DNA of 10,573 nt from assembly GCA_964386405.1 (NCBI GenBank), contig CAYLRW010000056.1, positions 1-10,573 of the forward strand, written 5' to 3'. Below are positions 7,501-10,573 of this stretch, piece after piece. Each line of letters starts with the position of its first letter. The first letter of the stretch is position 1. Origin of the DNA: RZYP01 sp964386405. GTDB taxonomy: Bacteria > Bacillota > Negativicutes > Acidaminococcales > Acidaminococcaceae. The notes below the pieces were generated by a model. That model was not told the origin of the DNA, searched no databases, and was given only the letters and a program-made list of their open reading frames with translations. The position numbers were made by a program, and so were the translations under genes.

Positions 7501-8905
7501 GAAAATCTCTGAATAGATTGTTCCGCCAGTTCAAAGAAGCCATTTTGGCAACTGCATTGAAGCTGCCTCGGGAGCCTTCCAGCTTACCGCTAACAGCAAC
7601 ATCACCGGAAAGAACTGCCTGTTCACTATTTAAGCCCGCCAACCCTGCAATATCGGCATTATCAAATTCCAAGGCTGCCGAAAAATCACCATCATTAACC
7701 GCATATTCGCCAAAGAGGAAAATACCGCCGCCGCCATATTCAGCTTTTGCACCCGGTATAACAATTTTGCTGTTTTGTGCCGAAATCGGCAGACTCACCT
7801 TAGAGAAGGTCTGCCCTTGAAAAGCCAAGGCATCAGAACTGAAAACACCATTGGCACTGAAATCCTTCTGGGTTCCGTTTAAAGTCAGGGATCCGGATAT
7901 CTTGCCAGAAACAGGAGAAGCAGCAACTACCTTTTGCAAATCAAAAGCAGTCAACTCAACTGAAAGATCTTCAGCAACAGGGTCATCAATATTATTTAAA
8001 TCGAGTTTGCCATTCAGACGGCCTTTTTCACCATTTGCCGTAAACTCAAGATTAACAGCTTCTACAACCTTCTGATGGAAAGAAACCTTGCCATTCAGCA
8101 CCATAGGTATTTTTTCTTCCTGATAAGCTGCAATGGCCGCAACATTTGCTAAATTTCCTGTCCCCTCTAAGGAAATATCGTTACCATCACCTGACCAGCG
8201 CAGGTTTAAATCTTTAACCGAACCTTTTAATTCTTCTATGCCTAAATAACGCTTTGCCAAATCGCTGAAGGAATCAAGGGCAAAATGCTCTGTTTTCAAG
8301 AATAGATGCCCTTTGGCGTCCGTATTAACAAGACCACTGATTTTCCAGTTTTCCTTACCATAAGTCAACAGAAAATTAATGGCGTAATCAGGACTGGCAG
8401 CTGCATCAATGCTGCCATCAACACGAAAACTCCAATTGCCGAAAGGCGTACTGACTTCACTCTTTCCCTCTTTAATGATTACGTTGCCAACAAATTTTGA
8501 TTTTTCTTTTTCTCTTTGCTTAATAACGTCTTTAACGTTCCAATGTTCTTTTTCATCCATCTGCAAATACAAAACAGGCTGGTTAACAGTTATAGTGCTA
8601 ACAGCCTTGATAGGGTCGGCTTGCATAATTCCTCTCAACAAATCGAAACTGACCGTAATAGAAGGCGCAGATGCTACCAGCTTGCCATTCTTATCATAAA
8701 CCGATACATCATCTGCTGCCAATCTGAGAGAGTCGGACACATGCAAAGACTTGATATTAATTTCTCCGTTAACATATTCTGCCGCTGTTGTTTGCACCAG
8801 CGGTATCATCTGTTGTAAAAAGTCGGGCATAAACAGGCGCAAAACTGCAAAATAGCCCATCAATAGTGCTGCTAATACCAGAAAAACAGCCTTTGCTTTC
8901 GACAT
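4574..8905 (-). CDS. tamB: TamB (DUF490) inner-membrane-anchored, periplasm-spanning protein
   Basis: TamB-family proteins form a long beta-taco groove across the periplasm and serve outer-membrane assembly and probably phospholipid transport. Seen in the 1443-residue product: one N-terminal anchor at about 6-25 (VFLVLAALLMGYFAVLRLF), then more than 1000 residues of repetitive beta-strands with recurring short phrases such as GKLDLN, SGSLTLNG and DLNGKLQG. The conserved C-terminal TamB domain (roughly the last 350 residues) includes YATKGTVSYL near 1235 and the diagnostic SDPPLSQQEL near 1290, and ends in GLEYHISF. E. coli TamB has 1259 residues, so this is a large version. Start: ATG 8903-8905 has GGGGGC seven bases upstream; the in-frame ATG at 8918-8920 has no binding site. 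It begins beyond the tolC terminator, so it probably needs its own promoter, and is tightly followed by the sigma gene. No TamA is present; BamA downstream is the likely partner. Confidence 0.95.
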   Translation of the reverse strand: MSKAKAVFLVLAALLMGYFAVLRLFMPDFLQQMIPLVQTTAAEYVNGEINIKSLHVSDSLRLAADDVSVYDKNGKLVASAPSITVSFDLLRGIMQADPIKAVSTITVNQPVLYLQMDEKEHWNVKDVIKQREKEKSKFVGNVIIKEGKSEVSTPFGNWSFRVDGSIDAAASPDYAINFLLTYGKENWKISGLVNTDAKGHLFLKTEHFALDSFSDLAKRYLGIEELKGSVKDLNLRWSGDGNDISLEGTGNLANVAAIAAYQEEKIPMVLNGKVSFHQKVVEAVNLEFTANGEKGRLNGKLDLNNIDDPVAEDLSVELTAFDLQKVVAASPVSGKISGSLTLNGTQKDFSANGVFSSDALAFQGQTFSKVSLPISAQNSKIVIPGAKAEYGGGGIFLFGEYAVNDGDFSAALEFDNADIAGLAGLNSEQAVLSGDVAVSGKLEGSRGSFNAVAKMASLNWRNNLFRDFRLDIDYNQNNITINNLSGYCNDDGSFVAQGRITGGNIAAEASVANFPLQPLLAVGGQEGDGKLTGSFVVSGSTASPQVRGTARLADAEIMKQKITDAHGVFLWQNQRLQIDGLTVKMPAGEHLINGWIDLGSEDPLLDLRVSTKGIRVEPLVAAMAPDVALTGNLDNEVTVKGRISNPEVTGKMNFYEGSLNKYLLDDAVGEYSVLDGNLYLRNFVIHALQTEIHLDGKVDKNKNLDFVMNASKIDLKRLAVPDKVKVAGLVDLNGKLQGTLGTPLFTGELNSHSIVINGQEFTDITGNLVSSAGKVNRLKGSARQGAGLFGIDMLIDFNDALLQGNIEVKGGSMKSLLALAGQDYDIAGDLDGSIIVNKEGKGTGISVGGQIRNCSIRGIRYPSAVFDIFIHKDILNILKVRIDEEKGGFLAAQGTVDFRNRNLAIDAFCSEADASVLNAFIKAPVDFGGKMSFAAQVSGTIENPAANASLSVSQGQIADTPFDNLYGMFTLRDDLYNIEQLYIQRDIYKASAYGSVPQDLFRAKGDRRNPDAQMSIKVKLDNANLAILPMLNKNVESGSGDTSGALMVTGTLEEPLIDGSFNINNGMVKLKQMSTVIENLKMAVKFEGRRIRLEEMSAKIGPTGKLNASGTFALLDGDSTPYQLDVKADNVQIVSPLFSGTINGQAVVTHERNRPHIASEIRLDKVLINMPTIPEIQPGNSNIGLDIKIELGPEIHLYNKYLYDLWLAGGLHIMGSTRYTNVDGSLYATKGTVSYLRTPFKIRKATAGFPIPGSVLPTINLDSYTKFGRYNVNMQIDGQLDEMELSLSSDPPLSQQELFRMLTLKSYSNGSSATGSNGLETQDLQALLDVGIEMTFLRDVETLFKEDLNLDQFRVYSGNTATGIGFEINAKDASEFTKEEKEQYNVLASKYITDNIMVGYATSLDGQYHDTFTQYELNKNITVNFSINEENKKWYGLEYHISF

Positions 8906-8989
8906 GAATTTTGCCCCCATGATCTATAATTGTTCTTTACAGAAAGCTAATCGGGTACTTATTCGACACAGCAAACCTTCTTCCCTGCC

Positions 8990-9025
8990 CAAACAAAAAA
9001 TCACACAAAAAATTCACAAAAAAAC
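8990..9025. repeat. Three imperfect 11-12 base units with A6-A7 tracts
   Basis: Units CAAACAAAAAAT (8990-9001), CACACAAAAAAT (9002-9013) and TCACAAAAAAAC (9014-9025) follow one another; the A-runs begin at 8995, 9007 and 9018. The last run is also the U-tract of the tolC terminator. The spacing is slightly more than one helical turn, so bending would be weaker than in the gap at 3846-3880. They may act as back-up pause or termination tracts, or as an AT-rich element upstream of tamB. Confidence 0.5.
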
Positions 9026-9048
9026 TGCTATGGACGAACCATAGCAGT
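9018..9048 (-). terminator. Rho-independent terminator of tolC
   Basis: In the leftward transcript, ACTGCTATGG pairs perfectly with CCATAGCAGT (10 base pairs, plus-strand arms 9024-9033 and 9039-9048) around a five-base loop, followed at once by seven U residues (plus-strand A7 at 9018-9024, shared by one base with the stem). It begins 21 bases past the tolC stop. This marks tolC as its own transcription unit, with at most partial read-through into tamB. Confidence 0.93.
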
Positions 9049-9068
9049 ATAGCAAATAAAAGGAACTA

Positions 9069-10376
9069 TCAGCTTTGACGTACCGGCACACCCATAGCTT
9101 TCGCCAGAGCTGCACTGGAAGTATTGTAATCATACAAAGCCTTTACATAGTTGTTCTTGGCTTGTGTGAGTGCGACCTGAGCATCCATAACATCGATGTT
9201 CGTACCAACACCAGCCTGATATCTCAATTGTGAAATTCTATAATCTTCTTCGGCCGAATCAACAGCAACCTTAGAAGTAGCAATACGTTTTTCTGCTTCA
9301 CGCAGGCTTAGATAACTATTGCGCACATCAAGCTGTACCGAATCTTTTGTCTGACGATAGGTTTCTTCAGCTTTATACAAGCTTGCTTCAGCAGCGTTTA
9401 CCTTGGCGGCAGTTACACCAGAGTCGAAAACGTTCAAACTTACGCCGATAGCAGCAGTCCAGTTTTCGTTATCGTCGCCTGGCCAGTCACCGGAATACCA
9501 TTTGTTGGAGGCACTGGCAGAAACCTGGGGCATATAGCCGGATTTAGCTACTTTAACCCCGGCTTTAGCAGCTTCGACACTAGCCTCAGCCTGGAAAAGT
9601 TCCGGGCGGTTTGCTAAAGCAAAAGTGATGCAATTATCCATCGGGTTATCATATTTACTATATTGAAGGCTCTCAGTCACCTTTAGCTCAGTGCCATGCG
9701 GCAAACCAATGATATTATTTAAATCAGCTACTGCCAAATCATAAGCATTCTGTGCTTTAATCAATGTCTGTTCAGCATTAGCAAGCTCTACCTGGCTGCG
9801 CAATACATCGACCTTGGCAACAACGCCGACATCATATTGTGCCTGCACATTCTGCAGATGAGCACTCAGGCGGTCTACGGATTCCTTACTCAGCTTGACG
9901 GTATCAATAGATTGCAGCACATTGAAGTACCCGTTAGTAGCGGAAAGCTTGACTGCCTGATAAGACTCGTCAACACCGTACTCGCTGGATTTGTAGTTTT
10001 GAACAGCCTGCTCAATAGTACCGCTGAGCTTGCCACCGGTGTAAAGTGGAATAGACGCTGTAAAACCATTGCTAAAGGTATTATCAGGTCCCGACTGACT
10101 GCTTAATAATGGATTAGGATCATAATAACCGCCTCGAGAAGAACTGTGGCTATAGTCGATACTTACCCAGCGCGAAGCTTTTGCTTCATCCTTCTGTGCT
10201 TTGGCAACTGAACTCTCTGCTTCGGAAATCTTAACTGTAGGGTTAGTTTTTAGCGCCATCTCTATGGCCTTGTCCAAATTGATTTCCACTGCGGCAGCAA
10301 AAGCTGTCTGTGCGGACATCAAACCAAGCACTATCGCTGTTACGAGCACTTGTCTGCTTTTCTTATATTTAAACAT
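9069..10376 (-). CDS. tolC: TolC-family outer-membrane efflux/secretion channel protein
   Basis: Outer-membrane factors of this family form trimeric ducts that join inner-membrane pumps or secretion systems to the outside. Seen in the 435-residue product: a signal peptide 1-27 or 1-28 (core VLVTAIVLGLMSAQ, cleavage near AFA-A) and no lipobox cysteine. Two homologous outer-membrane-efflux repeats lie at about 33-226 and 245-429. Their ends match each other: ANAEQTLIKAQNAYDLAVADLNNIIGLP at 199-226 corresponds to a similar helix at 402-431 ending AKAMGVP (shared pattern A...L..A.N.Y..A..D.N). NGFTASIPLYTGGKLSG (103-119) and GVSLNVFDSG (311-320) are typical beta-strand and equatorial motifs. Length is normal (E. 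coli TolC 493). Start: ATG 10374-10376 with AGGAGG seven bases upstream. Its own sigma-A promoter, dyad and terminator make it a single-gene unit. No partner pump genes lie in the window, so the substrate is unknown. Confidence 0.93.
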   Translation of the reverse strand: MFKYKKSRQVLVTAIVLGLMSAQTAFAAAVEINLDKAIEMALKTNPTVKISEAESSVAKAQKDEAKASRWVSIDYSHSSSRGGYYDPNPLLSSQSGPDNTFSNGFTASIPLYTGGKLSGTIEQAVQNYKSSEYGVDESYQAVKLSATNGYFNVLQSIDTVKLSKESVDRLSAHLQNVQAQYDVGVVAKVDVLRSQVELANAEQTLIKAQNAYDLAVADLNNIIGLPHGTELKVTESLQYSKYDNPMDNCITFALANRPELFQAEASVEAAKAGVKVAKSGYMPQVSASASNKWYSGDWPGDDNENWTAAIGVSLNVFDSGVTAAKVNAAEASLYKAEETYRQTKDSVQLDVRNSYLSLREAEKRIATSKVAVDSAEEDYRISQLRYQAGVGTNIDVMDAQVALTQAKNNYVKALYDYNTSSAALAKAMGVPVRQS

Positions 10377-10397
10377 CTCTCTTCCTCCTATGCTAAA

Positions 10398-10415
10398 ATT
10401 GACTGCTTAGTCAAT
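10398..10415. promoter_or_regulatory. Dyad-symmetric operator candidate in the tolC leader
   Basis: ATTGACT (10398-10404) and AGTCAAT (10409-10415) are perfect inverted repeats around a four-base spacer. The dyad begins just downstream of the expected start site (about 10417) of the tolC promoter, where a bound dimeric repressor of the TetR or MarR type would block transcription. The same half-site recurs as AGTCAA at 10447-10452 (the -35 box itself), with a near copy TTGACG at 10480-10485. It could instead fold as a small leader hairpin. No regulator gene is visible here. Confidence 0.6.
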
Positions 10416-10423
10416 ACTAGTAA

Positions 10424-10452
10424 ATTATATAAATTTCTTACCCGAAAGTCAA
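10424..10452 (-). promoter_or_regulatory. Sigma-A promoter of tolC
   Basis: Reading leftward: -35 TTGACT (10447-10452), a 17-base spacer, then a perfect -10 TATAAT (10424-10429). The expected start is near 10417, giving a leader of about 40 bases to the ATG at 10376. This is an almost consensus housekeeping promoter. Confidence 0.9.
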
Positions 10453-10459
10453 CCACTCT

Positions 10460-10573
10460 TTAAAAATAGCTCTTTGCCCATTGACGATACTTCCTGAAAC
10501 AAGATGTCTCGACTGCCTTCAACATGACCAACAGGTAATAATCTGCAACGTCTGTTAATGGGTGAAGCAGCGA
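10460..10573 (-). other. Possible 3' end of an upstream gene (uncertain; two frames open)
   Basis: Between the tolC promoter and the window edge no complete gene is seen. Two leftward frames stay open from the edge. One encodes 37 residues (SLLHPLTDVADYYLLVMLK... to ...RQWAKSYF) with its stop at 10460-10462. The other encodes 40 residues (AASPINRRCRLLPVGHVEGS... to ...KELFLKSG) with its stop inside the -35 box. Neither matches a family I know, both could be chance openings in 120 bases, and no terminator follows them. The stretch may also be non-coding. Confidence 0.25.

Noticed and set aside
8906..8920. Earlier ATG start for tamB at 8918-8920
   Set aside because: It has no upstream binding site, and its own bases supply the GGGGG that precedes the better ATG at 8903-8905.
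8925..8930. TATAAT on the plus strand between tamB and tolC
   Set aside because: It points toward tolC's 3' end, where no plus-strand gene exists, and has no suitable -35 box.

Overview
The window reads as part of an outer-membrane biogenesis gene cluster from a diderm member of the Firmicutes, most likely a Negativicutes species. All real genes lie on the minus strand, so transcription runs from right to left. The assignment combines two observations: Firmicutes-style strong Shine-Dalgarno sequences (AGGAGG, AAGGAG) with a low-to-moderate GC content, and genes that only an organism with an outer membrane needs (TolC, TamB, BamA). Clusters of such genes are established for Negativicutes and Halanaerobiales. 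The genus cannot be fixed from the sequence alone.

Layout in transcription order: (1) the right edge, 10453-10573, may hold the tail of an upstream gene. (2) A clear sigma-A promoter (TTGACT-17-TATAAT) with a perfect dyad just past the expected start site drives a TolC-family outer-membrane channel protein (9069-10376). This unit ends in a strong Rho-independent terminator (9018-9048). (3) A very large TamB/DUF490 protein (4574-8905) follows. (4) Fourteen bases after its stop comes a GTG-started alternative sigma factor of 211 residues (3924-4559). (5) A 162-base AT-rich gap contains helically phased A-tracts and a TATAAT element. (6) It is followed by a 169-residue single-pass membrane protein of unknown function (3252-3761). 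(7) Next is a compact three-POTRA BamA (1322-3238). (8) Last is a secreted 427-residue protein with a C-terminal stretch of probable beta-strands (3-1286).

Together the genes form an envelope-building set. BamA inserts beta-barrels, TamB bridges the periplasm and probably works with BamA because no TamA is seen here, and TolC is the exit duct for efflux or secretion. The least expected part is the sigma factor, coupled to tamB and followed by a single-pass membrane protein. This order suggests, but does not prove, a dedicated sigma/anti-sigma circuit that links outer-membrane assembly to transcription. No mobile element, CRISPR array, tRNA or rRNA was seen. No gap between genes exceeds 200 bases.
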